From Mytilus galloprovincialis (lineage: Eukaryota; Mollusca; Bivalvia; Mytilida; Mytilidae), in the NCBI RefSeq assembly GCF_965363235.1, contig NC_134839.1, positions 59,363,560 to 59,427,559 of the forward strand: DNA of 64,000 bases, read 5' to 3'. The number at the start of each line of letters is the position of its first letter. Positions within the stretch are counted from its first letter, which is position 1. The translations under genes were made by a program, and so were the position numbers. Positions 1-12,479 of the stretch are shown here, one piece after another. The notes beneath the pieces were generated by a model, which did not search any database, was not told the DNA's origin, and saw only the letters and a program-made list of their open reading frames with translations.

Positions 1-980
1 TGCCTACTCCAATAATCTAATATTTTCTTTTGAACTTTTCCTTCTCTTTTCAAAATCATTAGATTGATAAATAAGTTCTCGTGTCATAATGAGACAAAAA
101 TACAATAGCATGTCGTAATAATTTTTACGATTATGTGAAAGTTTAATATGAAAAACGGCATCATTGACCCCTCGGAGCTTGACTCCTATCGTCATTAAAT
201 AATTTATCCATCTATTTAAATCATTGATTTAACGACTATGTGTTTGACTACATGTATATATTCTAAAGCTACGTGTGTTTACATACCTCTACACGTCTAA
301 GTTTCGAAGATTCCTTCAAACATTGTATATTGCTATCTTCAGAGTTTTCATTTTTTACCAAGTGGGTTCCTTCAATTTTCCACAAAACCATATTGTAAAT
401 TCTCTAAATTCTTGTGAATGATCAAATAACACAACTGATTAAAGTCTTATATATCAATTATTCATAACACTAAATCCAGTGGCCAAGCCTCAAGATATCA
501 CTCAGCTTGACGCTTAGATTTTATAATTTACGACATGTCAATATGCGACTTTGATGTACATAATCTAACCATGGGTGTACAAAGTTTTTTATACACCTAT
601 GTTCTAATTTAATTAGACGAGTATGGAGATCAGAACAGCAAAAAAATAGAACAGAATTGCTGGGTATCGGGTTAGGTTAATTTATTTTTTGTTTAATGCA
701 AACTGCTGTAACAGTTGATATTTAAGGGTTGTACGAATTATTTATCTGCTTTCAGTAGATATTTACAAAATACGGTGTTAACTTAAGAGATATTTAAACG
801 GAATTCATTCCGACGAAATCTTTAAATAACAGTAATTAAAACAAATCGATCATAGTATTACATTGACATTGCAAAAATAGTGCTGGGAATCGGAAGCGAC
901 AATGTGTCTCCTTCACAAAATTATTCCCCTATTTTTTTTTTTTTTATTTTTTTTTTGATAACTGAAGTAATAGATATGAA
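1..980. other. No gene seen; AT-rich DNA
   Basis: AT-rich sequence with only short, compositionally random open frames. A poly-T run lies near 930-957. I see no splice-consistent exon, RNA gene or recognisable repeat family. Confidence 0.5.
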
Positions 981-1064
981 CATGTATAGCCTGGAGGTCC
1001 TGGCTTATCTTGTCCTTACGACGCGCAGCTAGATATCGGGCCGGGATACCAGGCTATAAACATG
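981..1064. repeat. Imperfect hairpin with CATG.TATAGCCTGG arms
   Basis: CATGTATAGCCTGG at 981-994 is answered by CCAGGCTATAAACATG at 1049-1064, with partial pairing continuing inward (GGTCC against GGGATACC). The layout suits a short foldback MITE or a structured repeat. No coding content. Confidence 0.5.
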
Positions 1065-3198
1065 TAATGAGAGAAAGTCTAGATAAAAGCCAAAATGCAT
1101 TCTTTCAAGGTCGTCGGATCTTTAGGAAAACACGTACAAGATTTCATCTGTCTAGGAGGTTATAAAAAATAAACAGATACCGGATACATAATTGTGTGCG
1201 GCCAAGCAGCTGACAAGCTTTTAGTACAATGCCGAATGTCTGATAGCAAAAGTATTCTTTCAAATAAAAATAATGGCTCGCCTTTACTTTTCAAACTTCG
1301 CTTCAAAAAATTTGCAAAATTATTTTTTATTATATTAAAAATTTCAAATCGTTCGCTCGCTCGCCCCAATTTTTGGAGTCGAAAAATTCCGTAGAACATG
1401 AAATTAAATTGTTGTGACCTTATCTATAATTTGTAGATATGTCTTTTTATGAAATAGATGATCGTAACAAACTCATGAATATGATTTACTTGTGGCCAAA
1501 CCATTAATTACTTGTGAGTAAATTAATTATTTTTGAATATATATAGACAAAAGATCCAGAATTTGTTGTTTATAATACGTCCATCGTGCATGCAAACAAA
1601 TGGAAGTTTTAAATGACCTTGACTGGCTAAACAGCCCTTGCACGTCGGTTAATCCGTGCATGCATGACACTTATACGAGCATGTTTGACTTGCATCTTCA
1701 AGTTTCTTTATACCAATTAAAGAAATTTCATATCTCTTTTACTGTCATATAGCCAGTCAGATTTTGATTCGTTTATTCAACGGAAAACATCAACGTAATG
1801 TGTATAAATGAAATTCATAAGTTTGGTTATGCCGTATGGACAGTTTTACTTCGATGATAAGGATTTGATTTGTCAGATTTGTCAAGTTTTAAGTTTTTGA
1901 CAAGGAGATGAGGACATATATTACTTAATAATTATTTTAATAACGATGGGAAATGCATGCCCTTTTTTGTTACATATTAACAGAACTAATATGTTAATTG
2001 ACCCTAAGCTAGTCTTATCATCAAACGCATCACACAGTGCGCAAAACACATCACACTGGGTGCACAACATGCGTCCTAACTGTTTTTGTTTCATTTAATA
2101 GTCGGGTGGTATGAAACAGTCCATTTGTAAGCAATATTTAGTTATTAACACATCATATGTTTGAACAGAAATATTTAGAATTTTAAATTTGTGTTAAAAA
2201 TCGGATGTTTCTTTTTATTGAGGAGAATATATCGAAAAAATAAAATCGTTTCTGGACGTTGCTATGAAAGCACTTATGGTTGCACCAACTGACTCGGTGA
2301 GTAGAAATTTCAAAAACAATTGGATACAAATAATATCTAAAGTATTGTTTATTTTATATGTGTACGTAACATCTGGGAATAAATATGTTCCTGGTAACAT
2401 TTATCACATTTCAACTGAATGCAATATATGGTCGTTAGTTTTAATTTTCGACTAAGAAGCATCAGATCGATTATTCATGTCATTCATGTCGGATTATATT
2501 TTTTACTTAAATTATTTTAAAAAAAAACATGTTCACGATTTTTACCGGGCTTTTTATTTTTTTTGGTAAATTTTAATTCAAAGTTGAAAATTTGACTTCA
2601 TCTTTATATTAAACAAGGAAGACTTCCGGTCAATTTCCCCCCGGTCAATTTTTAACCCTTTTTACGCAATGTAAATACATATTATACATTGTATATTTCT
2701 TTATATCATATTATTTTACATAAAATTATCTTTAAGAATCATTTTCCAGATTTTGATCAGGTTATATGCTTTTATAAATTCGTGAAATTAAGATTTAAGG
2801 TTCCAAAACGAATTGCTATGGTCACGCTAAGAGAGACTAATTCCGGTCAACTTTTCGGTGAAAACGCATACCTAAATTATTTTTTATCTGATAGTCTATT
2901 GTATAAGCTTTCAAAATCCGTTTTAATTATTAATTTATCTTATATTCCAGAGATATACCAATTTTTTCCGCGTTTTCCACTTCCGTGTTTTAGGCCCTGA
3001 GGGCTCCCCTTTTTATACCTCTGGGCTGTTACCTGTTACCTAGTCTTTATCTCCCTCCTCTAGCAGGAGCCTCGCTTCTAAAGCGTACTTCTTATTTGCA
3101 CCCTAACCCTTACACACGGGCACTCATAAAATCAGTTATGTAATATTGTACATGCTCGTATACGTAGTTATTAATAACAGTAACATATATAGAGCACC
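1065..3198. other. No gene seen; intergenic
   Basis: AT-rich stretch with short chance frames only. The frame at 2689-3000 reaches 103 codons but has random-looking composition and no domain, signal or splice support. No repeat family was recognised with confidence. Confidence 0.4.
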
Positions 3199-3202
3199 TT
3201 AA

Positions 3203-3606
3203 GGATGTACTTAGGTGAGGTTAGGCGAAAATTAATAAATTAATAAATTAAAATTAATACGATAAGTTGGTAGAGCATTCTTTAAGGATGAAAATAAGCT
3301 AAAAATATTGATAGGTCATGGACCTCCTTTTCGAGATGTTTGAGATTTAAAATATGGCGGGAAAAGTCTGACTCGGACTTTTACCTTACATTTGCATTGG
3401 TATTATTTGGGTCTCAAAACAAAAGAAAGAAAATCAAGAATCTTCTTAAATTTTGGAAAATGACCTTTCATGAGCTATAAAGTCTTATATGAAAAGATAA
3501 ATGGGTGTTATGGGACAAAATATTTTACCTTGTATTGTATGGAAAAACACCAAGGAGTCCGAACATTTGACACAAATTCCAAAACTTCACCTTAGTACAG
3601 TCATCC
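3203..3606. mobile_element. MITE with TTAA target duplication
   Basis: The left end GGATGTACTTAGGTGAGGTT is mirrored at the right end by AACTTCACCTTAGTACAGTC followed by ATCC. TTAA flanks both sides (3199-3202 and 3607-3610). The element is about 404 bp and has no open frame of note. TTAA duplications are characteristic of piggyBac and Kolobok transposases, so this is probably a non-autonomous member of one of those groups. The family assignment is inference. Confidence 0.75.
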
Positions 3607-3764
3607 TTAATAACGTTGTATATTTAGGTTAAAGGATTTCAGATCATGAGCAAAGCAATGCAAAATAACATTTAGGTCCATATCTCTTAACAGTTTAAGC
3701 ATTTCACTTATAAAACATTTTTGTCAAAAAGAAACTGAGGGCATAACCCCAATTCCTGCATAAG

Positions 3765-3893
3765 TAATTTGACATATCAAATTTTCTTTTTTGTTTTATC
3801 AAATTGATAAATTGTTATATCAAATAATTATAATCTGTTATATCAAATTGATAATCTATTATATCAAACAGATAATTTGTTATATCAAATTTT
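3765..3893 (+). repeat. Short tandem repeat, TTATATCAAAT-rich
   Basis: Repeated copies of TTATATCAAATTGATAAT-like units, about 21-24 bp long, run through this stretch. Copies are imperfect. Each unit contains the near-palindrome TATCAAATTGATA. Confidence 0.6.
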
Positions 3894-3949
3894 AAAAAGT
3901 AAATAAGCACGACTCTAAAAGGCTTCCGTAAAAAAAATAAATGAAATAA

Positions 3950-4440
3950 AATTGAGAATGGAAATGGGGAATGTGTCAAAGAGACAACAACCCGACCAAA
4001 TAAAAAACAACAGCAGAGGGTCACCAACAGGTCTTCAATTTAGCGAGAAATTCCCGCACCCGGAGGCGTTCCTCAGCTGGCCCCTTAACAAATATATACT
4101 AGTCCAGTGATAATGAACTCCATACTAATTTCCAAATTGTACACAAGAAACTAAAATTAAAATAATACAAGACTAACAAAGGCCAGAGGCTTCTGACTTG
4201 GGACAGGCGCAAAAATGCGGCGGGGTTAAACATGTTTGTGAGATCTCAACCCTCCCCCTATACCTCTAACCAATGTAGAAAAGTAAACGCATAACAATAC
4301 GCACATTAAAATTCAGTTCAAGAGAAGTCAGAGTCTGATGTCAGAAGATGTAACCAAAGAAAATAAACAAAATGACAATAATACATAAATAACAACAGAC
4401 TACTAGAAGTTAACTGACATGCCAGCTCCAGACTTCAATT
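3950..4440 (-). repeat. Dispersed mussel repeat (family A-like)
   Basis: Contains phrases shared with another copy near 9000-9600, including CTTCTGACTTGGGACAGGC and GGCGGGGTTAAACATG, plus GTGTCAAAGAGACAACAACC. The GGTCTTCAA...CCCGCACCC segment recurs near 51510-51550. It is non-coding and looks like an old interspersed repeat. The orientation label is chosen relative to the copies that end in CATACCACATCTTC. Confidence 0.6.
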
Positions 4441-4847
4441 AAACTGACTGAAAGATTATGATTTCATCATATGAACATCAGGCACAATATAGAATATTTT
4501 GTCTCTAAAAGTAAAACAAAAATGATATTTTTTTAGGTGGAAATGCCAGAAGAAAAGAAAAGGACAAAAGCAAACTGACAAGAGAAACGGAAACCAGCCC
4601 TTTTAAATGGCCCATCATGCTCATCTGGAAGAAAAAAAAACACAAAAAAAAAAACATCCTCAAAGAATAAAACCAAGCAAAACAGTACTTTAAAAGTTAA
4701 CAAAGATTTTGGAAAGAAACCAGCACATCAGCATAGGAAAATAGTTTCTTAATCAAAAAGAAATGGAAAAAACCGAGCAGCTCAAGACAAAGATTCTGGT
4801 AGGAATATATAATTATTCTTTTTTTTTTTATTTTATATAATGATTTG
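4441..4847. other. No gene seen; purine-rich, A-rich DNA
   Basis: A-rich sequence with long runs of A and AAAGAAAA motifs. Nothing coding is recognisable. Confidence 0.4.
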
Positions 4848-5600
4848 ATTTTTAGCTTACCTGGCCCTATGGGCCAAGTCATCTTTTCTCATCACTAGGC
4901 CTTCGTCGTCCGGCGTCTTTCGTCCGTCGTCCGTCAACTTTTACAAAAATCTTCCCTGATGAAACTCTTAGCCAAAATTTAAGCAAACTTGGCCATAATC
5001 AATATTGGGGTATCTAGTTTAATAAATATGTCCAATGATCCGAACAACCAACCAAGATGACCACCATCGCTCAAAAATAGAACAAATGGGGGAACAATTT
5101 AGATTTTGGCTTATATCTCTGAATCCAAATCATTTAGAGCAAATTTGACAAGAAACAATTGGTTTCCATGTCTAGATCTATCTGTCCCGAAATTTCAGAC
5201 GATCAGATGTAAATTGTTTGGTTTTTGTCCCTGAATAAATAATTTTAAGGACATTTTAGTTATTATCTTGAATATTATTATTGATAGAGATAGAACTGTA
5301 AACAACAATAATGTTCAGCAAAGTAAGATCTACAAATAAGTCAAATGACCAAAATGACTAATTGACCCCATAAGGAATTATTGCTCTTTAAAGTCAAATT
5401 ATATTATTTTTTTTCGAAATCTTTAACAAAAGTCTTCTCCTGAAACAATTGAGACAAATTTAATCAAACTGGCCAAAATCAGCATTTTGGTATATAGTTA
5501 AAAAAAAAAATGTGTCCGATGACCCTGCTAACCAACCAACATGACAGACATGGCTAAGAATAGACAATAGGGGGAAATGAAGTTCTTGACTTGTATCTCT
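4848..5600 (+). repeat. Bivalve repeat family G (AGCTTACCTGGCCC...GGGCC end)
   Basis: It begins with TTTTTAGCTTACCTGGCCCTATGGGCC and continues through GTCGTCCGGCGTC and CGTCCGTCGTCCGTCAACTT. Related copies lie at 37290-38040 and, reversed, at 49270-49875. Phrases such as AAGATCTACAAATAAGTCAA recur near 37900 and 39320. It is a dispersed, non-coding family. Confidence 0.6.
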
Positions 5601-6309
5601 GAAATTAAAGCAAAATTTACAACGGTTGCAATATTTCATGCATCAATTGTAAATAAAAATATCAATGTGAGCAATGGAGCATCTTGTTCTATCTTACAAT
5701 CACCTTTTACAAAGTGTTCCGAGCGACTGAACCGAACCCATCTGGTTGAGTTGGATTCCTCAATAGATGTCCTCTTTACTGTCTGTTTTAGCAGTATTGA
5801 CTCAACACATGGAAATATTTTGCAATAATACTTCAAAGAAACTGGTCCGTAATGGAAATTCACACTTCATTTACACATTAAATACTGGTTTACCTAATAC
5901 ATTTCTACAAACAAAATTCATGTAAATTGATTCCCTACGAAATCAACAGTTGCTGTTATTAAAAAAAGTTACACTTGTTTTTATTTAGATTGATATTTTA
6001 TAGTGTGTGTTTCTATGTTGTGATGTTATGCTACTGTTTCTGAAAAGGGAGAAGGTTTGGTACCATTAAAACGTTTAAACCATGAATCTGGAATTTGATG
6101 TTCAGTGGTCGTTTATGTATGTGGTACATTAGTGTTTCTCGTTTCTCTTTCTATAATAAGACCACAAAAAAATTTAAGATCGTATAATACTATGATGTTG
6201 TCGTCTACGTGGTCGTCATCGTCCGAAGACACAATGGTTTCCGGACAATAACTTTAGTTTACGTAAAAGGATCTTTATGATTTTTTTAGAAGGGTCAATA
6301 TCACAAAAA
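5601..6309. other. No gene seen; repeat remnants
   Basis: About 700 bp of AT-rich DNA. A fragment near 5975-6150 (GATGTTCAGTGGTCGTTTATG, GTGTTTCTCGTTTCTC) resembles a dispersed mussel repeat. The open frame at 5577-5828 has no recognisable domain and lies partly in repeat family G. Confidence 0.4.
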
Positions 6310-6493
6310 GAAAGCCTGTGATAAATTTTGGGCATGGGTGTCCCAACCGTTTAGGAATAAGAGGCCCAAAAGGGTCCTAAACAAGCATTTTTCTATTTTC
6401 AGGATAATAACTTGTGTATGAATATTTCTATTGGTTTGAAATTGTACCAAAATGTTAAATACCACAAGTAGAAGGTTAGGATTCTGTTTAGGG

Positions 6494-7957
6494 CACTACA
6501 AAAGTCAAAAAAGTCTGAAAAGACCAGTTTTTGTCTGAATTTGCAAGAATTTTTACTCGACATTCTTAATTTGTCTAAATAATTTTTAAAAATTCTTGAC
6601 ATAGTATGAATTTGTCTCATAAGGTTCTTAATTTTTCTTGACAAGTGTCTTGACAGTATGAACATTGTCTTAAAATTTCTCGACACTTCCTGTATCATCT
6701 GATAACAGTCTGGATTAGTCTCGACCAATTATTGACTGTCTTAAATTTGTCTCGATCTGTCTTGACATATTCTTGACATTCTTAATAATGTCTCGATCTG
6801 TCTTGACATATTCTTGACATTCTTAATAATGTTTGAATATGTCTTGACACATCCTTGACAGTCTTAAATATGTCTTGACACTATCTCAACAGTATAAATT
6901 TCGCCTTAAAATGTGAACAGACTTATTCTGCACTGTTTGTGACATTCTTTTGCTGTTATATACTTATCATGGCTAAACTAAACTTTGAAGAATCAACGAT
7001 TAATTTGGTATAGTAAGATACCCTTTTGGTGCAACTTAGTTGGAATACCCTTAATAATCCCCCATGTAATTTAATTTTGATTTATGTTTATTAAACGTTT
7101 AATTTATTAGTTGTTTTCACTTGGAACATAAGTTGAAGTTGCTGACAAACAGCATTTAGATTTTTGCCGTTCGCAAAACTGCCAGTCAAATGCTTTACTA
7201 AAATAAGTGTCTATTAGGCAGTTTTAAAATGTGACCATGCGTCTCTTTTGGACCCCAAAATTCATCTTTTGGGTTTGTGTGGCTAAAATAAGAGGGGGGA
7301 GGGATTTCGTGAAGGTCAAAGAATTTGTTCCCATCTTGTTTCAAAAACCTTATTCTTTTTTAGGACAACCAAAAATCATTTTTTATTGCAATATGAGTGT
7401 TGAATTTTATAATTGTTTGACAAAAAAAAATATATATGAATTGTGACTTTTTGTCCTGTGACTTTTTGTCCGTGACTTTTTGTCTGTGACTTTTTGTCCT
7501 GTGACTTTCTATTTAATTACCCAAATTTTCAATTATTTTACATGCCTTACTTTTATTTTTGAAGTGTAACTTGAAACAACAGAGAAATAAAGATTAAAGT
7601 TATATCATGAATATATATATTAGTCATGATTTGTTAAACTCAGAACTGTCAAGTAAATTTAAGACACAATTCAAAATGTTCAGAATATGTCAAGCCATAC
7701 TGAGAAAAAATAAGAATGTCGAGAACATGTCGAGAAATTTCAAGACACTATTTAAATGTCAAGAATTTGTCAAGAAATTTTAAGACCATATTCAGAATGC
7801 CAAGAATATGTCAAGTAAATTTCATACAAACTTGATATAAATGAGAATTTGTCAAGAAAACTTAAAACACAAGTCATACTTTTGGAGAATGCCGAGTAAA
7901 AGTTCATGCAAATTAAGACAAAAACTGGTCTTTTCAGACTTTTAGACCTTTGTAGTG
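6494..7957. mobile_element. Non-autonomous CACTA-type DNA transposon
   Basis: The ends read CACTACAAAAGTC... and ...GACCTTTGTAGTG, and GGG flanks both sides (6491-6493 and 7958-7960). The arms stay inverted-similar for several hundred bases (AGTCTGAAAAGACCAGTTTT on the left, its reverse complement on the right). Each arm is filled with short repeats: TCTTGACAT-type motifs on the left (about 6590-6890) and TGTCAAGAA-type motifs on the right (about 7650-7870). CACTA termini, 2-3-bp duplications and subterminal repeat arrays are established features of EnSpm/CACTA transposons. No transposase frame is present, so it would depend on a partner. Confidence 0.75.
7441..7510 (+). repeat. Tandem repeat of about 15 bp, TGTGACTTTTTGTCC
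   Basis: Five near-identical units (TGTGACTTTTTGTCC with one-base variants) follow each other inside the CACTA-ended element. Confidence 0.8.
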
Positions 7958-8321
7958 GGGGTTATGGGACCAACCATTTAAGAATGAAGGGCCGAAAAGG
8001 GGTCCAAAACCAGCCTTTTCTAGTTCCAAATAATAACTTGTGTGTAAGTGTATGGATCTCTCAAAGAGAATGACGGGATTGAGTTTGGGGTTTATTGCCC
8101 CAAACATGAAGGAATTAGGGGCAAAAAGGGCCAAAAAGAAGCATTTTTCTAGGTTTAGACAATAACTTGTGTTAGAGTATATGGATCTCGCTGAAATTGT
8201 ACTATAAGGTTCCAGATAATATCTTCAATTTGCACACTGACGAGCAATATCTATAGATTTGCAAGATTTTTGACCACATTTATTTTGTGTCAAAACCAAT
8301 ATTATGTCAAACATTTGACCA

Positions 8322-8612
8322 CATTCCAATTTCAGACAGTACCAAGCTTAAATGTTGTGTCCATACTTGCCCAACTGTTCAGGGTTCGACCTTTGCGGTC
8401 GTATAAAGCTGCGCCCTGCGGAGCATTTAGTTTATGTTTTTACACTAGTAATTTTTGGGCCCTTTATACCTTGCTGTTCGGTGTGAGCCTAAGCTCTGTG
8501 TTGAAGACCTTACCTTGACCTATAATGATTTACTTTTATAACTTGTGACGTGGATGGAGCGTTGTCTCATTGTCACTTATACCACATCTTCCTATATTTA
8601 TTATCATTTTAC
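8322..8612 (+). repeat. Dispersed mussel repeat family A, 3'-type end
   Basis: Contains GCGGTCGTATAAAGCTGCGCC, GTTCGGTGTGAGCC, GACCTATAATGATTTACTTTT and the terminal phrase GTTGTCTCATTGTCACTTATACCACATCTTCCTAT. Closely similar blocks occur at 50460-50617, 52030-52185, 16003-16090, 62441-62540 and 63585-63735. The open frame at 8270-8518 is part of this repeat and is not treated as a gene. Confidence 0.7.
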
Positions 8613-8974
8613 ATTACTGTGTTATTAATGATTCGATTCATGCATAATTTTGAAATTTTTGTCTGTTGTTTCTTACACTTTATCATTTTCGCTTGACAAT
8701 GGTTACAATGTTATGCCCATTTCAACTACACAGCGATTTCTTTTAAGATGGTACTCTGACTAAAATCTTGTATAGGTTCTAATTGGACGATACAGGATTG
8801 CAATTACTTCTTATTGAAAGCTTATCCAATTTGGTGTAAAAAAATCCAGAAAATCAAAATAACATTTTACAAATTATAGAAAATATGTTTAAAAATCTTC
8901 ACCTCAAGGTCATTAAAATTTACTTTTTTCATTAATTGAAAGATTACATGTAGTCGATGTTTTAAGCAGCATTT
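8613..8974. other. No gene seen
   Basis: AT-rich spacer between two family A copies. No supported feature. Confidence 0.4.
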
Positions 8975-9610
8975 TAATATCACCGTACGGCCTTCAACAA
9001 TGAGCAAACCCCATACCCAATAGTCGATCAGCTATACAAGGCCACGAAATGACAAGTTTAAATAATTCTAACAAGAAAATCAACGGCCAAATTCATGTAC
9101 AACAAAATCAACGAAAACGAAATAAAAATATGTATCGCACCAACAAACGACAATCTCTGAATTACAGGCTTCTGACTTGGGACAGGCACATACATATAGA
9201 ATGTGGCGGGGTTAAAAAGTAAAATCACAAAAATATAGAACTCCGAGGAAAATTCAATCGGAAAGTCCCTAATCACATGGCAAAATCAAATGACAAAACA
9301 CATCAAACGAATGGACAACTGTCATATTTCTGACCTGGTACAAGCATTTCAAGTGTAGAAAATGGTGTATTGAACTTGGTTTTATAGCGCGTAACCTCTC
9401 ACCTAAACATGTTAGCGGGATTCAAAATCTCTCATAACCTGGGAAAGTGGCACAACAGTACAACATACATTTGTAAGAACGAACTATAAATTCAGTTGAA
9501 AAAGCCTAACTCATCAGGTGGATAAATAGAAATACATATAACAAAAACACACTGTGGACGTGGCCGGGTACTTGTATATCCCAACAACAAAAAAGACACT
9601 ATCCATTTTT
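8975..9610 (-). repeat. Family A repeat, reversed, interrupted by family B
   Basis: Starts with CACCGTACGGCCTTCAACAATGAGCAAA, the reverse complement of the phrase at 63623-63655. It runs through GGCTTCTGACTTGGGACAGG, GTGGCGGGGTTAAA and GTGGACGTGGCCGGGTACTT. Between about 9215 and 9400 it is interrupted by a family B block (CTCCGAGGAAAATTCAATCGGAAAGTCCC). Family B also occurs at 16130-16450, 33160-33545 and 61855-61915. Confidence 0.65.
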
Positions 9611-11392
9611 GCTGCATACCATGTATATGATTTTGATTGTTATACAACACGGACATATCTAGTAACAGGAAATGCTATCCATTTTTCCTGTATAGTCTTC
9701 GATGAAAAAAATGAAGAATATACCACTGGTACCGTATGGAATTGCATTATAGGAATAATATTGTTCTTTTGTAACATTCTTGACCAACGGAAACACTTGC
9801 ACTCTCCGAAGTGTTGAGGTTTTAAAAATGATTTTGTCCGCTAGTATAACATACATTCCTGGAAGCAGGAACCAGAAGGATACGTTGATATTCAAACATT
9901 TGCGTGTGAAAGTAACATAAAGGAACTTCAATTAGTTGATTAAGAACTTTCAAATTGTCACTCATTGTTGTTTTATAATGGTTTTGGGGTTCAGACTTGA
10001 TGCATAATCACCACATGGCAATCGTTTATTATTTTTTCTACATTCACACATGCTCATTAAACATGTTAAAGGCCCTTCGAATCATTTTAATTGAATGCTG
10101 CAAGTTACAAATGGGACCAATATAATCATTACCTCACTGATACAAAATTCTATCTTAAACAGCCAAGAGTGGAGAGGATGGGACTTGGTCATATCCTTAG
10201 CCAGATTATATAACTTAAAATAAATTTATTTTGTTTTTATGAATATTGGTGTATATTTGAGTAAAGTTCATGCTATTGATACATCTTCATGTTTTAGACA
10301 GAGAACATAATTATGCGGTACTTTGTTTTTTCAGATAAAATAAAGGCAACAAAGAAACAGAAACAAAGTACATTCTTGTGTGAACTGATAATACTATTAC
10401 CAGAGAACTGCAGGAAAAGGCAAACTAAGAGATTTCTTTTTTGAACTTAATATTATGTTTTGTTGATATTGTATTGCAATGCATTTATCTGTTGTAGAAT
10501 TATTATTTGTGTTCAATTAATTGATCATATTTCATCTTGAAGTGACTTTAAATAGTCTCATTACTACTGTTATTACCGGAGAAATGAATAGCTTTGTTTA
10601 ACAATATGCCAAAACCAGCTAATAGTAGTGTACTGTTAAGCATTCTAGTTAGTGGTTGTAGTGCATAAGGTAACAATTAGAACCTATTTTGTAAAATCAC
10701 ATTTTCTTACTTTTGAAACCTTTATGTTAAAAAAAGTCAAACAAATATGTAAGCCTCAAATCTATGGCCAGCCTCAAATCTGTTTTCTATATTGTACTGT
10801 GTCATAGACGTCACAAATCTATGTCCTGTCCTTTTTACAGAAATTTGATATGCACTGTTGGTGTCAGAATTAGCAAAACGTCTTGTAGGATAAGAATAGA
10901 TATGTTGGAAAAATGCCTTTAACCAAATATTAGTCTGGGAGTAGGGTATAGGAATCAGGGAAACATGTTCACCTCTTCTACTGTACATAGAGCCTTTCAG
11001 TTTACCGCACATTAAAAAGTGCAAATAACTAATTCTTCAGATTCCCCCTCCTTATTGTCTCCCCCTTATTAATATTAAACAGTTACATGTATTTGGTGTT
11101 TAGCATTATTGTTTTATGTAATATGTATGTGCTAGCTATTCAAAATTTAGTGAATTAACTTCAGCGTTCAAGTCTAACATGAGTTCTAAAAAACCTGTTT
11201 CATGTAATACTTGTTAAAATGTACTTCATTTTTTCTAGATTTCTTAAAAGGTTTAATTTTTTTTTATATAAAGGTAGAGGAATAAAATATACTGTTGGAA
11301 AAAAATGACGAAATAAAAAAAAAATATTCCAAGAAATGACGGAGCTTTTATAGGAAACGAAATGACAATTTTTCACATGGCTATAAATGCAC
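9611..11392. other. No gene seen; long AT-rich spacer
   Basis: Open frames at 9554-9817, 9659-9931 and 10737-11024 have no recognisable domain, no supported splice pattern and biased composition. The first two overlap on opposite strands. I see no RNA gene or terminal inverted repeat in this stretch. Confidence 0.4.
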
Positions 11393-12235
11393 TTGGAAGA
11401 AATTTCTTCCAACCAGTATCAATGACAACAAATTTGTACACTTACGGGTGTAAATGAACTTGGAAGAAATTTCTTCCAAGTAGTGGTGGATACTTTATTC
11501 AGAATGGAATGATTTTTTTCTTTCTGCTGTAAAAGTTCTTGGAAGAAATTTCTTCCAAGATTGAGTCTTGAAATGGAGTGACTTATTTGTTTTATAATAT
11601 AAATACCAAATATAAATATGTTTCTTTTTTTAATATGTTGAATAATTAATAATGTATTGGCAATTTTTTTTTTTGCTAAATTCAATTGAAACTTCTGCAG
11701 TGCACTGTGGAAATATATTTTTTTAATCTTTAAAGAAATTTCTTACTGTTGTAAAAGTAACTGAAAGAAATTTCTTCCAAGAAGGAACATTAAATAAGTG
11801 AAATATCTGTGTTGAACAAATGGACAATAATTTGTAAAAATATTACATGTTTCTATATTTGGGACAAGTTTTGGATGATTTAAATTTACTTGGAAGAAAT
11901 TTCTTCCAACTTGAGAGGGGATAACAAATGAAGTGAAAAAGTTGAGTTTATGAACTAAAATTGTACGATACTTTATTAGAAATGAAATAAATTTTCGAAT
12001 TTGTTGGAAGAAATTTCTTCCAAGGAGACGGGAAATTTATATGAACAAAATTTATTGAACAAATTATGGCTTTCCATTTTATTAATTTATAGGTTACTGT
12101 TCCTCCATCTCGTTGTAATTTGAATGTTTTGTATAATATGAATAGTAATTTAATATATATATCCAATAAAATTGTCATACTAATGATGTTTTTTTCTCCA
12201 TGTGTTCCCTTTGCAAGAGAAGAAATTTCTTCTAA
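11393..12235. repeat. Array of dispersed 20-bp palindromes TTGGAAGAAATTTCTTCCAA
   Basis: The perfect palindrome TTGGAAGAAATTTCTTCCAA occurs at 11393-11412, 11460-11479, 11539-11558, 11890-11909 and 12004-12023. Partial copies lie near 11732, 11763-11780 and 12217-12235. Spacers differ in length and sequence, so this is not a simple tandem repeat. Each copy contains GAAATTTC, matching the inverted GAANNTTC geometry of a heat-shock element, but no promoter context is visible. It could instead be a set of subterminal protein-binding sites of an unrecognised element. Confidence 0.8.
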
Positions 12236-12479
12236 CACTGTTTGTTTGCAAAAAATACCCATCAAAAGCAGAATATTAGCATATGAAATTACAGAATTAG
12301 GTATTTTCACAATAACAGCAAATTTCGACCTGTAAAAAGGACATTCTTGGATTTTCCTTTTTTATTTTGGACTCTCTTGTATATAACTATGAGCAAGCCT
12401 TATTTTAGTATTAGTATTGTCATCTGATAAAGTCATGTCGATTATAAGATACAGTTTTTCTCTGCTTTCAAGTCTTTCT

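Larger units (their letters stand above)
6310..8260. repeat. Older repeat interrupted by the CACTA-ended element
   Basis: Phrases such as AAGCATTTTTCTA, GATAATAACTTGTGT and GGGCCNAAAAGGG occur both left (about 6330-6490) and right (about 7958-8210) of the inserted element. On the right they recur twice in tandem. This is the target in which the 6494-7957 element sits. Confidence 0.55.

Noticed and set aside
2689-3000. 103-codon plus-strand frame
   Set aside because: Low-complexity hydrophobic composition typical of AT-rich chance frames, and no supporting context.
11393-12235. Bona fide heat-shock promoter
   Set aside because: No gene, TATA box or exon could be tied to the palindromes, so only the repeat itself is reported.
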